In this document: positions 33,536 to 42,536 of the stretch, one piece after another
Layout of the letters: each line of letters starts with the position of its first letter
Position numbering within the stretch: position 1 is the first letter of the stretch
Assembly (NCBI GenBank): GCA_945949045.1
Contig: CAMFDG010000016.1
Location: forward strand, 1 to 44,074
Length of the DNA stretch: 44,074 nt
Source: an uncultured Lachnospiraceae bacterium
GTDB taxonomy: Bacteria; Bacillota; Clostridia; Lachnospirales; Lachnospiraceae
Direction of reading: 5' to 3'
The notes under the pieces: model-generated
Database searches by the model: none
What the model was told of the DNA's origin: nothing
The model's input: only the letters and a program-made list of their open reading frames with translations
Translations under genes and position numbers: made by a program

Positions 33536-33590
33536 AAGGGCAGAGGACCTTCTCCGTTGTGGAGATTGGCTTCTGCCCTTTGGAATTTTT
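33536..33590 (+). terminator. Terminator after glgA
   Basis: AAGGGCAGA (33536-33544) pairs with TCTGCCCTT (33572-33580), with an inner TCTCC/GGAGA stem, followed by GGAATTTTT. Confidence 0.82.
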
Positions 33591-33668
33591 ATGAAAGTGT
33601 GAGATCTTCCACGGATATGCCAAATGCTGAGAGCTTGGCAGTCGTGCATTAATGGTTTTTGTTGGCGG

Positions 33669-34574
33669 TTATTCCTGTGGATAGCTTACCAGCCCGGTCC
33701 TTCTGCTGTAATAGTAGGCGTGTCCGCTCAGAATCTCCTCATCCGCCAGTTCAATCTCATTCACCTCTTTGACCATAGCGGTGTATTCCTTCAGTTTTTC
33801 ACGGGTGATATCCTCCTCCTCGTCGGGCACGAGAATCACCTCGTGGATACTGCTGGGAAGGATGATAAGGTCTTTGTCAAAGAGACCGGAGAGCCGGGCC
33901 AGAAGCCCGTCGTACAAAAGAACGGTGGCACCATTGGTGCGAAAGCGGTTGGTCAGGATGTACATATTGATGTCGAGGTCTGCGATATTGTCAAGGCACT
34001 CCGGACGATGCTCCATGAGAAGCTCCTTCATGCTGATGAGATCCGTAGGAAGCAGCTTTGGGGTGTTTTCTTCGGCGGCTTTGCGCAGATCATCGGCATT
34101 GACACCCCAGCTTTCCATGTGCTCCTTTCGAATCAAAATATTGGCCTGGCCCTTTTCGCCGGAGCAGAGCATACAGTAGAAGACAACTGCCAGATCCAGA
34201 TAACGAAAATGGGGTACCGCCTTTAATAGCTCTGCATTCTTCTCATAGCTGATCAGACGCATGACGATTCTCCTGGAGGCCTTGCGGTAGTCCGTGAAGA
34301 GAGAGGTGTCAAAATCCTTTTCCGGGAGGTTGTCCCGGTAAGCCGCCAGAATATCCTCGCAGATATCCTCCATGCTCACGCCCTCCAGATAGCGGTGGTA
34401 GTAGGGCTTTAAATAGATGGTGGGAGAGACATTAAGCCCGGGATTCTGGATGATCAGCCCTTCATGTCTGGTTCCGTTATTCTTAGTAAAGGTTTGGATG
34501 GTAAGGGTAAAATCGCTGTCGATCTGAAGCGACAGACGTGTTTTAATCGTTGTTAAAAATTCCTGATAATTCAT
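33669..34574 (-). CDS. DUF5688-type protein of unknown function
   Basis: A 301-residue soluble protein beginning MNYQEFLTTIKTRLSLQID and ending in a YYYSRRTGLVSYPQE-type tail. It looks like the DUF5688 family, common in Lachnospiraceae; this is by memory of the family and is moderate. No catalytic motif, signal peptide or membrane helix is visible. Repeated acidic stretches and the aromatic tail are its main features. The start at 34574 follows AAGGAG; a longer reading to 34619 lacks a ribosome site. It lies downstream of potD on the same strand, but a terminator separates them. Function unknown. Confidence 0.72.
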   Translation of the reverse strand: MNYQEFLTTIKTRLSLQIDSDFTLTIQTFTKNNGTRHEGLIIQNPGLNVSPTIYLKPYYHRYLEGVSMEDICEDILAAYRDNLPEKDFDTSLFTDYRKASRRIVMRLISYEKNAELLKAVPHFRYLDLAVVFYCMLCSGEKGQANILIRKEHMESWGVNADDLRKAAEENTPKLLPTDLISMKELLMEHRPECLDNIADLDINMYILTNRFRTNGATVLLYDGLLARLSGLFDKDLIILPSSIHEVILVPDEEEDITREKLKEYTAMVKEVNEIELADEEILSGHAYYYSRRTGLVSYPQE

Positions 34575-34617
34575 TGGTCTCCTTATAAAGGAATACGCAA
34601 TAATTACAGATGGGATC

Positions 34618-34650
34618 AAAAAGCCACGGTGTTAACCGGACACCGTGGCT
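34618..34650 (-). terminator. Terminator of the pot operon
   Basis: On the minus strand AGCCACGGTGT and ACACCGTGGCT (34650-34640, 34632-34622) form an 11-base-pair stem followed by TTTTT. On the plus strand the tail is weaker (TTTACTTT). Confidence 0.92.
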
Positions 34651-34688
34651 TTACTTTATCATGTTTGGAATGAAAATGCAATCCTTTT

Positions 34689-35759
34689 TTACTGGGCTAA
34701 TAATTCCTGCCAGAGTTTGGTGTAGATGGAGGCCTCATCATCGCTTAAGGACGTGTAGATTTCACATCGTTTGACTGCATCCTTATCCGGGTTGATGGCT
34801 GCGTTGTTCTTCATTTCCTCATCCTGGTTTTCGTTTACCGCGGTGATGGGGGAGGAGTACTCCACATACTCAAAATTTTTCCGGGCAATTTCATCCCTGC
34901 AGAGGAAATTTAAAAACTTGAGAGCGTTGGTCTGGTTGGTGCAGGAACGTGGAACAAACCAGGAGTCAATCCAGAGGTTGGAGCCCTCCTTCGGGATCGA
35001 GTAAGCGAGGTTTTCATTCTCGTCCATGGCCAGGGCAGCCTCGCCGGAGTAGCAGAGGGCAATCTTTGCCTCCTCGCCGATCATGGCATCGGCAGTCTCA
35101 TCCACATAGTAACCGTAAACAATTTTGTCCTCTTTCTGCTTTTTCAGAATCTTCAGGGCTTCTTTCAAGTGACTTTCATCGGTATCGTTGAGAGAGTAGC
35201 CCAGGGAAATCAGAGCCGGAGCGAAGGTGTCCCGCACGGAATTTTCCATGATGACTTCGTCCTCATAGGTCGGATCCCACAGGCAGTCCCAGCTGGAGGC
35301 CGTTTCCTCGGAAATCTCATTCTTGTTGTAGAGAAGTCCTAAGGTTCCATAGAAATAAGGCACAGAGTAGGTGTGATCCTTGTCGTAGGCCTCGGAGAGG
35401 GCCAGGATATCCGGATCCAGGTTCTTGTAGTTGTCCATAGCCTCGTAATCAAGGGAGAGAACCTCGCCCTCCTTGATGAGCTTTTCTACCATATATTCGG
35501 AAGAACAGATGACATCGTAATCGATGGAGCCGGCCTTGTACTTGGTATACATTTCCTCCGGGCTTTCGTATTCTTCGTATTTGACAGTGATTCCGGTTTC
35601 CTTTTCAAATTCCTTCAGGGCATCCTCGTCGATATATTTGCCATAGTTGAGCACGGTAAGAGTTTCTCCCTTGCCGGAGGAACCGGCGTTGCCACAGGCA
35701 CTGAGGCAGGAGGCTGCAAGAGCGAGGATAAGGGCTGTGGATAACATTCTTTTTTTCAT
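34689..35759 (-). CDS. potD: Spermidine/putrescine-binding lipoprotein
   Basis: PotD captures polyamines outside the membrane and delivers them to PotBC. The 356-residue product has a lipoprotein signal with lipobox LSAC (Cys22), then TLTVLNYGKYID-type family opening. Further family segments include DYDVICSSEYMVEKL, YSVPYFYGTLGLLYNK and LWIDSWFVPRSC. Acidic and aromatic residues expected to hold the polyamine are present. Start is set by AAAGGAG. It is the last gene of the operon, 15 bases after potC. Confidence 0.95.
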   Translation of the reverse strand: MKKRMLSTALILALAASCLSACGNAGSSGKGETLTVLNYGKYIDEDALKEFEKETGITVKYEEYESPEEMYTKYKAGSIDYDVICSSEYMVEKLIKEGEVLSLDYEAMDNYKNLDPDILALSEAYDKDHTYSVPYFYGTLGLLYNKNEISEETASSWDCLWDPTYEDEVIMENSVRDTFAPALISLGYSLNDTDESHLKEALKILKKQKEDKIVYGYYVDETADAMIGEEAKIALCYSGEAALAMDENENLAYSIPKEGSNLWIDSWFVPRSCTNQTNALKFLNFLCRDEIARKNFEYVEYSSPITAVNENQDEEMKNNAAINPDKDAVKRCEIYTSLSDDEASIYTKLWQELLAQ

Positions 35760-35774
35760 ATGGATTCTCCTTTT

Positions 35775-36560
35775 CTATTTGTCAAAGCGTTCGCTGCTTC
35801 GTTTGGCAGGCCGCACGTTTCCAATCAACAGTAAGAGCAGTACCGCAAAGAAAAGAATAGTGGAGAGTGCATACAATTCCGGCTTGATTCCCTTGCGAAG
35901 CTCTGTATAAAGCATGGTGGAGAGGGTATTGACCCCGGCTCCCTTGGTAAAATAGGTGATGCTGAAATCGTCCAGCGACATGGTCACAGCCATCATAAAG
36001 CCGGAGAGTACGCCGGGCCTGATTTCCGGCCAGGTCACCTTGTAAAAGGCATAGAGCGGGGAGGCACCCAGATCCAGCGCCGCCTCGTAGGTGCTGATGT
36101 TGGCCTGCTTGAGCCTTGGCAGCACATTTAAGATCACATAAGGGATGCTGAAGGTAATGTGGGCGATCAGCACCGTCACAAAACCCAGATCCATGAACTT
36201 GACAAACAAAAGCATCATGGAGATACCGGTGACAATGTCCGCGTTCAGAAGCGGTATGTTGGTAGCTCCAAGGAAAATGGCCTGCCCTTTCCTTTTCATG
36301 GCGGCGATTCCGATGGCTGCCAGGGTCCCGATCAGTGTGGAGATAATCGCGGAGAGAAACGTGATCTGCAGTGTTGTCACAAAGGCTGCCATGATCTTCT
36401 CATCCTGAAAGCATCCGGTATACCATTTAAAGGTAAATCCTCCCCACTTGACCTTTGACCTGGAATCGTTGAAGGAAAGCACGATCAATACCAGAATCGG
36501 CAGGTAAAGGAAGGCAAACATCAAAAACAGATAAATTCTGGAAGCACATTTCTTTAACAT
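35775..36560 (-). CDS. potC: Spermidine/putrescine ABC permease PotC
   Basis: A 261-residue permease with six hydrophobic segments and the ABC permease loop EAALDLGASPLYAFYKVTWPEI, cut here to its core. It is the second membrane subunit of the PotABCD importer. Its start overlaps potB by seven bases, with GGAGGG about nine bases upstream. SLDDFSITYFTKGAGVNTLS is typical of PotC. Confidence 0.95.
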   Translation of the reverse strand: MLKKCASRIYLFLMFAFLYLPILVLIVLSFNDSRSKVKWGGFTFKWYTGCFQDEKIMAAFVTTLQITFLSAIISTLIGTLAAIGIAAMKRKGQAIFLGATNIPLLNADIVTGISMMLLFVKFMDLGFVTVLIAHITFSIPYVILNVLPRLKQANISTYEAALDLGASPLYAFYKVTWPEIRPGVLSGFMMAVTMSLDDFSITYFTKGAGVNTLSTMLYTELRKGIKPELYALSTILFFAVLLLLLIGNVRPAKRSSERFDK

Positions 36561-37378
36561 ATCACAGTTCCCTCCCCCTCCTTGTCAAAGGAATTCACAA
36601 GTGCCATGCTGGCGATGACAAAAATCATCAGTACGAAGGAAAGGCCGCTGCCGGCATTCCACTGCATTCCCTGCATGAAGTCCTGTTCGATGACATTGCC
36701 GATCAAAAGCACGTGGCCTCCGCCCAGCACCTGGGAAATGGCAAAGGATGTCAGGGATGGGACGAATACCATCACAATGCCGCTGATAATGCCGGATAGA
36801 GACAGTGGCAGGATAATTTTAAAGAAGATTGTAATTTTGCCTGCGCCCAGGTCTGCTGCGGCCTCGATCCAATCCTCGCGGATGCGGGTCAGTGCATTGT
36901 AGATCGGCAGGAGCATGAAGGGGAAAAAGTCATACACCATGCCAAGCACTACGGCTGCCGGCGTGTTAATGATATTGATTCTGGACAGGCCCATGCCGGT
37001 CAATACGGAATTGATGACACCGTTTTTGGATAGCAAAAGCTTCCAGGCCAGAATACGAAGCATAAAGTTCATCCACATCGGAAGCATGAAAATAAATACC
37101 ACAAAGCTCTGATTCTTAATGTGCATATTGGAAAGAATCATCGCAAGGGGGTAGGCCAGTACCAGACAGATCACAGTGCAGATGACTCCCAGCCAAAGGG
37201 AAAGGCCAAGGGCCTTCCGGTTGGTTTCGTCTGCAATCGCTGCAATATACTGCAGGGTCGGCGTACCGTCGCTTCCGGTAAAAGCGTAATAAATGATCAT
37301 TGCCATCGGCAGAAGGATAAAACCGATGATCCAGATCAGGTAGGGTCCTGACAAAAACTGCTGCTTGAATTTACTCAT
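36554..37378 (-). CDS. potB: Spermidine/putrescine ABC permease PotB
   Basis: A 274-residue permease with about six hydrophobic segments and the [20 protein letters not shown] loop that contacts PotA. The start at 37378 overlaps the potA stop by eight bases (ATGAGTAA). A longer reading to 37459 lies inside potA and is rejected. Together with PotC it forms the membrane channel of the polyamine importer. Confidence 0.94.
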   Translation of the reverse strand: MSKFKQQFLSGPYLIWIIGFILLPMAMIIYYAFTGSDGTPTLQYIAAIADETNRKALGLSLWLGVICTVICLVLAYPLAMILSNMHIKNQSFVVFIFMLPMWMNFMLRILAWKLLLSKNGVINSVLTGMGLSRINIINTPAAVVLGMVYDFFPFMLLPIYNALTRIREDWIEAAADLGAGKITIFFKIILPLSLSGIISGIVMVFVPSLTSFAISQVLGGGHVLLIGNVIEQDFMQGMQWNAGSGLSFVLMIFVIASMALVNSFDKEGEGTVIC

Positions 37379-38444
37379 CGATCTCCACCGCCTTTTCATC
37401 GGATGATTCCGGTTTGTGCATGATCTGGATGTTGAAAGGAATGACCTTGATGCCCACATGGGTGCCTACAGGAACATATTTCGTGGTGTGAACCAGCCAC
37501 TCATAGCCATTGGACATGACATCCAGCTCGTAGTGGACACCTTTAAAAATAAGGGAGGTTACATCACCTTCCATATAGCCCTCGGCCGGATCTACAAGTT
37601 CCACGTCCTCCGGACGAATGACCACATCCACCGGTTTGTTATTGCCGAAGCCTTTATCCACACAGGGAATTCTGACTCCCAGTATTTCTACCAGCTCATC
37701 CTTAATCATTGTGCCGTCCAAAATGTTGCTGTGGCCGATGAAGTCTGCAACAAAGGCATTCTGGGGTTCGTTGTAGATGTCCTCCGGGGTTCCGATCTGC
37801 TGGATATAGCCCTGGTTCATGACCACGATGGTGTCGGACATGGTCAGCGCCTCCTCCTGGTCGTGGGTGACATAGACGAAGGTAATGCCTAATTCTTCCT
37901 TCAGGCGGATCAGCTCATACTGCATGTTCTGGCGGAGCTTAAGATCCAGTGCTCCCAGTGGTTCATCCAGAAGGAGAACCTTCGGCTCGTTTACAATGGC
38001 TCTTGCGATGGCGATACGCTGCTGCTGGCCGCCGGAGAGAGAGTCCACGGAGCGATCTTCAAAACCCTCCAGATTTACAAGTTTCAATGCATATTTAATT
38101 TTATCCTTAATATAATCTTTGCTTTTCTTGCTGATTTTCAGACCGAATGCGATGTTTTCTGCAATGGTCATGTGCGGGAAAAGGGAGTATTTTTGAAAAA
38201 CCGTATTCAGCTTGCGCTCGTTGGCCGGAAGGTTTGTGATATCCCTGCCGTCAAAGAGAATCTGTCCCTGATCCGGACGCTCGAAACCGCCCAAAAGCCG
38301 GAGAGTCGTGGTCTTTCCGCAGCCGGAGGGCCCCAGGAGAGTCAGAAACTCGTTCTCACGGATATAGAGGTTCAGCTCGTCGAGAACAAGGTTATCACCA
38401 TAGGATTTGGAAATGTTGTTGAAATCGATTAAGTGTTTACTCAT
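37371..38444 (-). CDS. potA: Spermidine/putrescine ABC importer ATPase
   Basis: PotA hydrolyses ATP to drive polyamine import. The 357-residue product has Walker [11 protein letters not shown]-loop FQKYSLFPH, signature LSGGQQQR, Walker [13 protein letters not shown] and switch His in [10 protein letters not shown]. The last third is a TOBE-type regulatory domain ([20 protein letters not shown]). The start at 38444 follows AAAGGA; an upstream ATG at 38462 carries that site. It lies 35 bases after the regulator, so they are probably one transcript. Confidence 0.97.
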   Translation of the reverse strand: MSKHLIDFNNISKSYGDNLVLDELNLYIRENEFLTLLGPSGCGKTTTLRLLGGFERPDQGQILFDGRDITNLPANERKLNTVFQKYSLFPHMTIAENIAFGLKISKKSKDYIKDKIKYALKLVNLEGFEDRSVDSLSGGQQQRIAIARAIVNEPKVLLLDEPLGALDLKLRQNMQYELIRLKEELGITFVYVTHDQEEALTMSDTIVVMNQGYIQQIGTPEDIYNEPQNAFVADFIGHSNILDGTMIKDELVEILGVRIPCVDKGFGNNKPVDVVIRPEDVELVDPAEGYMEGDVTSLIFKGVHYELDVMSNGYEWLVHTTKYVPVGTHVGIKVIPFNIQIMHKPESSDEKAVEIDE

Positions 38445-38479
38445 GTTATCTATCCTTTGCATTTCTTTGAAATCTTATT

Positions 38480-39019
38480 TTAAAAACTGGGCGGTGTGGT
38501 GATCCAGATGAGAACTGCGTCCCTTGCACCGGTGTTTTCCAGAAAATGTTTTTTGCCCGCTTTAATGTAGAAAGCTTCTCCTGCGCGGACAATCTGGGTC
38601 TTGCCTCCGTAGGTGATCCGGATGGTTCCCTTGAGGACGTAGCCAAATTCCTCACCCTCATGGGGAAGATGAATCTCGGATGTGCCGCCGGAGTGGAGCG
38701 TCAGCCGTACCGGCTCCATGGCATTCTTCTGTGCATTCGGGACGATCCATTCTACACGGCGGTTTTTCACCGCATCTGCTTTTTCAAAGTAATCCTCCTC
38801 GCGAAAGACAATCTGCTCCGGTTCTTCATCTGCAAAAAATTCTGCGGGAGTCGTTCCCAGACATTGGATAATGTCCAGAAGAGTTCCGACGGAGGGTGAG
38901 TTCTGATTGCGCTCCAGCTGTGAGATAAAACCTTTCGTAAGCTCCGCCCGGTCCGCCAGCTCCTGTTGCGTAAGCCCGTACTGGATGCGGAGCTCCTTCA
39001 TTCGTTGTCCTATATTCAT
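38480..39019 (-). CDS. XRE-family regulator with cupin domain (PuuR-like)
   Basis: A 179-residue regulator with an N-terminal XRE helix-turn-helix (GLTQQELADRAELTKGFISQ) and a C-terminal cupin barrel (LPHEGEEFGYVLKGTIRITY and RAGEAFYIKAGKKHFLEN). This layout is used by regulators of polyamine genes such as PuuR. As first gene before potABCD it likely senses polyamines and controls uptake. Start 39019 is preferred over the ATG at 39025: AAAGGAG is seven bases from the former and one from the latter. That ribosome site lies inside a perfect hairpin (see leader). Confidence 0.9.
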   Translation of the reverse strand: MNIGQRMKELRIQYGLTQQELADRAELTKGFISQLERNQNSPSVGTLLDIIQCLGTTPAEFFADEEPEQIVFREEDYFEKADAVKNRRVEWIVPNAQKNAMEPVRLTLHSGGTSEIHLPHEGEEFGYVLKGTIRITYGGKTQIVRAGEAFYIKAGKKHFLENTGARDAVLIWITTPPSF

Positions 39020-39020
39020 T

Positions 39021-39107
39021 GTCATGCTCCTTTCGAAGGAGCATGACCTGCGCAAATCCCAACGCGAAGCGTTTTTTCATGGATTTGCCACCCGTGAGTG
39101 CTCCTTT
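39021..39107 (-). promoter_or_regulatory. Structured leader with competing hairpins and a short upstream ORF
   Basis: Read on the minus strand, AAAGGAGCA (39107-39099) comes first. An 8-base stem GCAAATCC/GGATTTGC (39088-39081 with 39059-39052) follows, with inner hairpin AACGC/GCGTT. Then GTCATGCTCCTT (39047-39036) and AAGGAGCATGAC (39032-39021) pair perfectly around CGA, hiding the regulator's ribosome site. The TGCTCCTT could instead pair with the first AAAGGAGCA, freeing it. An upstream ATG (39080) opens MKKRFALGFAQVMLLRKEHD, running into the regulator gene in another frame. This is the layout of a translational attenuator; function is inferred. Confidence 0.6.
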
Positions 39108-39162
39108 CGGATTGCTCTTATAGTTGATTTTTTGTTTACTAAAAATAAACCCAACAAAATAC

Positions 39163-39190
39163 ATTCTAATGGTTTGATAAAGTTTGTCAA
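39163..39190 (-). promoter_or_regulatory. Promoter of the regulator-pot operon
   Basis: On the minus strand a consensus TTGACA (39190-39185) is 16 bases from TAGAAT (39168-39163). The leader to the regulator start would be about 140 bases. Confidence 0.75.
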
Positions 39191-39209
39191 TACATTTTTA
39201 AAAAAATAG

Positions 39210-39238
39210 TTGATTTTCCCCAAAAGGTTTGGTAGTAT
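39210..39238 (+). promoter_or_regulatory. Promoter of tRNA-Thr
   Basis: TTGATT (39210-39215) and TAGTAT (39233-39238) are 17 bases apart, ending 15 bases before the tRNA. It is divergent from the pot operon promoter. Confidence 0.65.
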
Positions 39239-39253
39239 AGTTAAGTACTTTTC

Positions 39254-39326
<73 letters not shown>

Positions 39327-39335
39327 TAAGGATTT

Positions 39336-39374
39336 GTCCCACAGAATCAGGATCGGTTTTGTGGGGCTTTTTTT
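39336..39374 (+). terminator. Terminator of tRNA-Thr
   Basis: GTCCCACA (39336-39343) pairs with TGTGGGGC (39360-39367), one G-U pair, followed by seven T's. Confidence 0.88.
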
Positions 39375-39394
39375 GTATAAGCGTAATTTTCCGG

Positions 39395-39423
39395 TTGTCC
39401 TTTTGCGTTGAAATTGGTATAAT
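39395..39423 (+). promoter_or_regulatory. Promoter of the membrane protein-HD-queH-argH operon
   Basis: TTGTCC (39395-39400), 17 bases, consensus TATAAT (39418-39423), about 40 bases before the first ATG. Confidence 0.75.
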
Positions 39424-39464
39424 AAGCCCTGAATACTATAAATAAGTAAAGGACGAGGTAGGAA

Positions 39465-39776
39465 ATGAATCAGGAAAAGAAAACACTTGCTGCACTGCCG
39501 TTGTTCGCAGTTGTGGCAGCTTTTGTGATTGTAGTTGGTATCTGCGTGCTTAAGGTTCCGGTGGTTCCACTTTGTGTACTCGTTATTTTAGAGGCAGGGA
39601 TCGCTGTGATGCTGCATCATGCAGAGCTCTGGGTTCATGGTATATTGATCGTACTGGAACTGATTGCGGGAGTAATCTGGGGCAAAATAGTGCTGACGAT
39701 TTTATGTGCAGTTGTTTACGTTGCGGCGATCATTGTACTGATGGTGTTGGATAAGGGAGAACGTGTGAATGGATAA
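39465..39776 (+). CDS. Small four-helix membrane protein, unknown function
   Basis: A 103-residue protein that is almost entirely hydrophobic, with about four membrane helices (12-28, 31-48, 54-72, 76-94) and short charged ends (MNQEKK, DKGERVNG). No family motif is recognised. Its stop overlaps the HD gene by eight bases (ATGGATAA), which argues it is real and translated with it. It lies just after its own sigma-A promoter. Confidence 0.8.
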   Translation: MNQEKKTLAALPLFAVVAAFVIVVGICVLKVPVVPLCVLVILEAGIAVMLHHAELWVHGILIVLELIAGVIWGKIVLTILCAVVYVAAIIVLMVLDKGERVNG

Positions 39777-40299
39777 CAGTTATTGCAGGCAGCAGCTGGA
39801 TGATCTGTTTCTTCGGATGATTGCGTATTTTTCCGGAGATCCGAAGCGCATCCAGCATTTTATGAAGGTACACAGTTTTGCGAAGCTGATCGGCACCAAG
39901 GAGGGCATGGATGAGACTTCCCTTTTTATTCTGGAGGCCGCAGCCTATACCCACGATATCGGCATCCGCCCGGCAGAGGAGAAATACGGCCGCTGCGATG
40001 GCAGCCTGCAGGAGCAGGAGGGACCCATCGTTGCCCAGAAGCTTCTTTCCGATCTCGGCGTCGAGAATTACATGGTGGATCGGATCTGCTATCTGATCGG
40101 ACATCATCATACTTACACGAATGTGGAGGGACTGGATTACCAGATTCTGATCGAGGCGGATTTCCTTGTGAACCTGTATGAGGATGAGGAAGATTCCCGG
40201 ACCATCGGGAAGGTCTACGACAGGATCTTTAAGACTAAAACCGGGAAGGAAATTTTCCGGCAGATGTTCCTTCCGGAGCGAAAGGAAGAGAAGCTGTGA
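39769..40299 (+). CDS. HD-domain phosphohydrolase
   Basis: A 176-residue HD-superfamily protein. Metal ligands are visible: His35 (KVHSFAKLI), His62-Asp63 (YTHDIGI), a GHHHTY histidine cluster near 115 and Asp in LIEADFLVN near 135. Such proteins cleave phosphate esters of nucleotides; the substrate here is unknown. No sensor or membrane domain is fused. It overlaps the previous gene by eight bases and the next by four, so it is part of a tight operon with queH. Confidence 0.88.
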   Translation: MDNSYCRQQLDDLFLRMIAYFSGDPKRIQHFMKVHSFAKLIGTKEGMDETSLFILEAAAYTHDIGIRPAEEKYGRCDGSLQEQEGPIVAQKLLSDLGVENYMVDRICYLIGHHHTYTNVEGLDYQILIEADFLVNLYEDEEDSRTIGKVYDRIFKTKTGKEIFRQMFLPERKEEKL

Positions 40300-40988
40300 A
40301 TGCCATCAATTATCAGAGGGTGATGGAGGAGTTGATTCGTGAAAACTGCGGGGATGGACGGGTGCCGAGGCTTTTGCTTCACAGCTGTTGTGCTCCCTGC
40401 AGTTCTTATTGTATCGACGTGCTTTCCAGGTCCTTTCATGTCACGGTATTTTACTATAATCCGAATATTTATCCGCCGGAGGAGTATCATATGCGGGCAG
40501 CAGAGCAGAAGCGCTTTATCCGGGAATTTCCTGTCCAATACCCGGTTTCCTTTGTGGAGGGGCGTTATGATACCGACCGGTTTTACCGGATGGCCGAGGG
40601 CATGGAGCAGGAGCCGGAAGGGGGAAAGCGATGCTTTGCCTGCTATGAGCTAAGGCTCCGGGAGGCGGCAGAGTATGCAAAGGACAACGGCTATGATTTC
40701 TTTACCACCACCTTGTCCATAAGCCCCCTGAAGAATGCGGCAAAGCTCAACGAGATCGGCGGCCGGCTGGCAGAGGAATATGGCATCCCCTACCTGTTTT
40801 CCGATTTCAAAAAGAAGGAGGGCTACAAGCGGTCTGCGGAGATCTCCTGCCAGTACGATATGTACCGTCAGTATTACTGCGGGTGCATCTATTCCAAGAG
40901 AGACCGGGACGCCCAGATTCGTAAGAAGGAAGCAGACGAGGCCGCGGGAAACGTAAGTGCGGGAGTTTTTGACACTCACATCATATAA
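40296..40988 (+). CDS. queH: Epoxyqueuosine reductase QueH
   Basis: QueH carries out the last step of queuosine synthesis, reducing epoxyqueuosine in tRNA; it replaces QueG without cobalamin. The 230-residue product has the family cysteines: Cys31-Cys32-x2-Cys35 (HSCCAPCSS), Cys113-x2-Cys116 (RCFACYELR), and later ISCQYDMYRQYYCGCIYSK. FFTTTLSISPLKN is typical. These bind the iron-sulfur cluster and metal. The GTG start is fixed by a four-base overlap (GTGA). No other queuosine gene is nearby. Confidence 0.94.
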   Translation: MNAINYQRVMEELIRENCGDGRVPRLLLHSCCAPCSSYCIDVLSRSFHVTVFYYNPNIYPPEEYHMRAAEQKRFIREFPVQYPVSFVEGRYDTDRFYRMAEGMEQEPEGGKRCFACYELRLREAAEYAKDNGYDFFTTTLSISPLKNAAKLNEIGGRLAEEYGIPYLFSDFKKKEGYKRSAEISCQYDMYRQYYCGCIYSKRDRDAQIRKKEADEAAGNVSAGVFDTHII

Positions 40989-41008
40989 ATTAGAAAGGAA
41001 GAAAAGAT

Positions 41009-42406
41009 ATGGCTCAGTTATGGGGAGGAAGATTTACCAAGGAGACCGATCAGCTGGTCTATAATTTTAATGCGTCAATTTCCTTTGACAGGAAATTCTT
41101 TAAGCAGGATGTCGAGGGCTCTATTGCTCATGTGACAATGCTGGGGAAACAGGGCATCCTCACACAGGAGGAAACCCAGGCAATCATCAAATGTTTAAAG
41201 GAAATTAGAGAAGATGTGGAAGCCGGAAAGCTGGAAATTACTTTGGAGTATGAGGACATTCACAGCTTTGTGGAGGCAAATCTGATCGATCGTCTGGGGG
41301 ATACCGGTAAGAAGCTTCACACGGGGCGCAGCCGAAATGACCAGGTGGCATTGGATATGCGCCTTTTTACCAGAGAACAGGTGCTGGAAACGGATGATTT
41401 GTTAAAGGAGCTTTTAAAGGTTTTGCTTCGTATTATGAAGGAAAATACTAAGACCATCATGCCGGGATTTACCCATCTGCAGAAGGCGCAGCCGATTACG
41501 CTTGCCCATCACATGGGGGCTTACTTTGAGATGTTTAAGAGGGACCGCCAGAGGATGAAGGACATTTATGAGAGAATGAATTACTGTCCGCTGGGCTCCG
41601 GAGCGCTGGCCGGAACCACTTATCCTTTGGACCGGGAATATACGGCAGAGCTTCTGGGATTTTACGGGCCTACCTTAAACAGCATGGATGGCGTGTCAGA
41701 CCGGGATTATTTAATCGAGTTTTTATCTGCGCTGGCAACGATCATGATGCATCTGAGCCGTTTCAGTGAGGAGATCATCATCTGGAATTCTAATGAGTAT
41801 AAGTTTGTGGAAATTGATGATGCCTACAGCACCGGCAGCAGTATCATGCCCCAGAAGAAGAATCCGGATATTGCAGAGCTGGTACGTGGAAAGACCGGAC
41901 GTGTTTATGGGGCACTGACGTCACTGCTCACTACCATGAAAGGAATCCCATTGGCCTACAATAAGGATATGCAGGAGGACAAGGAGCTTTCCTTTGATGC
42001 CATGGATACCACTAAGGGATGTATTGCTTTATTTACAGGCATGCTGGACACCCTGAAATTTAACAGGGACGTGATGCGAAGAAGTGCGACCCATGGTTTT
42101 ACCAATGCGACGGATGCAGCAGATTATCTGGTAAACCACGGCGTACCATTCCGGGATGCCCATGGAATTATCGGCCGGATCGTGCTTTACTGTATCGAAC
42201 AGCAGAAGCCCATCGATGATCTGGGTTTGGAGGAACTGAAATCCTTCAGCCCTGTTTTCGAGGAGGATATTTATGATGCGATTTCCATGGAGACATGTGT
42301 CAATAAGCGATTGACGGTGGGAGCTCCGGGGAAAGAGGCCATGGAGCGTGTGATTGCTTTAGAGGAAGCGTATCTGTCTTCCGACTGGAAGGATGACATC
42401 CGGTAG
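41009..42406 (+). CDS. argH: Argininosuccinate lyase
   Basis: ArgH splits argininosuccinate into arginine and fumarate, the last step of arginine synthesis. The 465-residue product is full length. It has the opening [20 protein letters not shown], the substrate loop [17 protein letters not shown], the TLQ-type [13 protein letters not shown], and the superfamily signature [11 protein letters not shown] (276-286) with the catalytic Ser. It starts 20 bases after queH with AAAGGAAG, so it may be in the same transcript. argG is not in this window. Confidence 0.97.
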   Translation: MAQLWGGRFTKETDQLVYNFNASISFDRKFFKQDVEGSIAHVTMLGKQGILTQEETQAIIKCLKEIREDVEAGKLEITLEYEDIHSFVEANLIDRLGDTGKKLHTGRSRNDQVALDMRLFTREQVLETDDLLKELLKVLLRIMKENTKTIMPGFTHLQKAQPITLAHHMGAYFEMFKRDRQRMKDIYERMNYCPLGSGALAGTTYPLDREYTAELLGFYGPTLNSMDGVSDRDYLIEFLSALATIMMHLSRFSEEIIIWNSNEYKFVEIDDAYSTGSSIMPQKKNPDIAELVRGKTGRVYGALTSLLTTMKGIPLAYNKDMQEDKELSFDAMDTTKGCIALFTGMLDTLKFNRDVMRRSATHGFTNATDAADYLVNHGVPFRDAHGIIGRIVLYCIEQQKPIDDLGLEELKSFSPVFEEDIYDAISMETCVNKRLTVGAPGKEAMERVIALEEAYLSSDWKDDIR

Positions 42407-42458
42407 TACAACGGTTTCTTAATAAAATAAAGTCCAGTTGATTAAAAACCGTTGTACT
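42405..42458 (+). repeat. Inverted repeat overlapping the argH stop
   Basis: AGTACAACGGTTT (42405-42417) is the perfect reverse complement of AAACCGTTGTACT (42446-42458), with a 28-base AT-rich loop. It begins in the argH stop codon. There is no T-run, so it is not a standard terminator. It could stabilise the argH 3' end. Confidence 0.7.
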
Positions 42459-42536
42459 AGGATGCTCTCCGAAGGAAATTGTGCAGAATTTACATAAAAT
42501 GTTGCAATTATTTATATATTTAATACAGTTTTTTCC

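Noticed and set aside
33624-34226. A plus-strand gene of 200 codons
   Set aside because: It lies antisense to the DUF5688-type gene, lacks a ribosome site and shows no family features.
39061-39077. Plus-strand terminator AACGC/GCGTT with T-run
   Set aside because: The stem has only five base pairs, and no plus-strand gene lies upstream that would need it; it is better read as part of the minus-strand leader.
38826-39080. A real gene overlapping the regulator in another frame
   Set aside because: The first residues may be a leader peptide, but beyond about residue 20 the sequence is only the shadow of the regulator.
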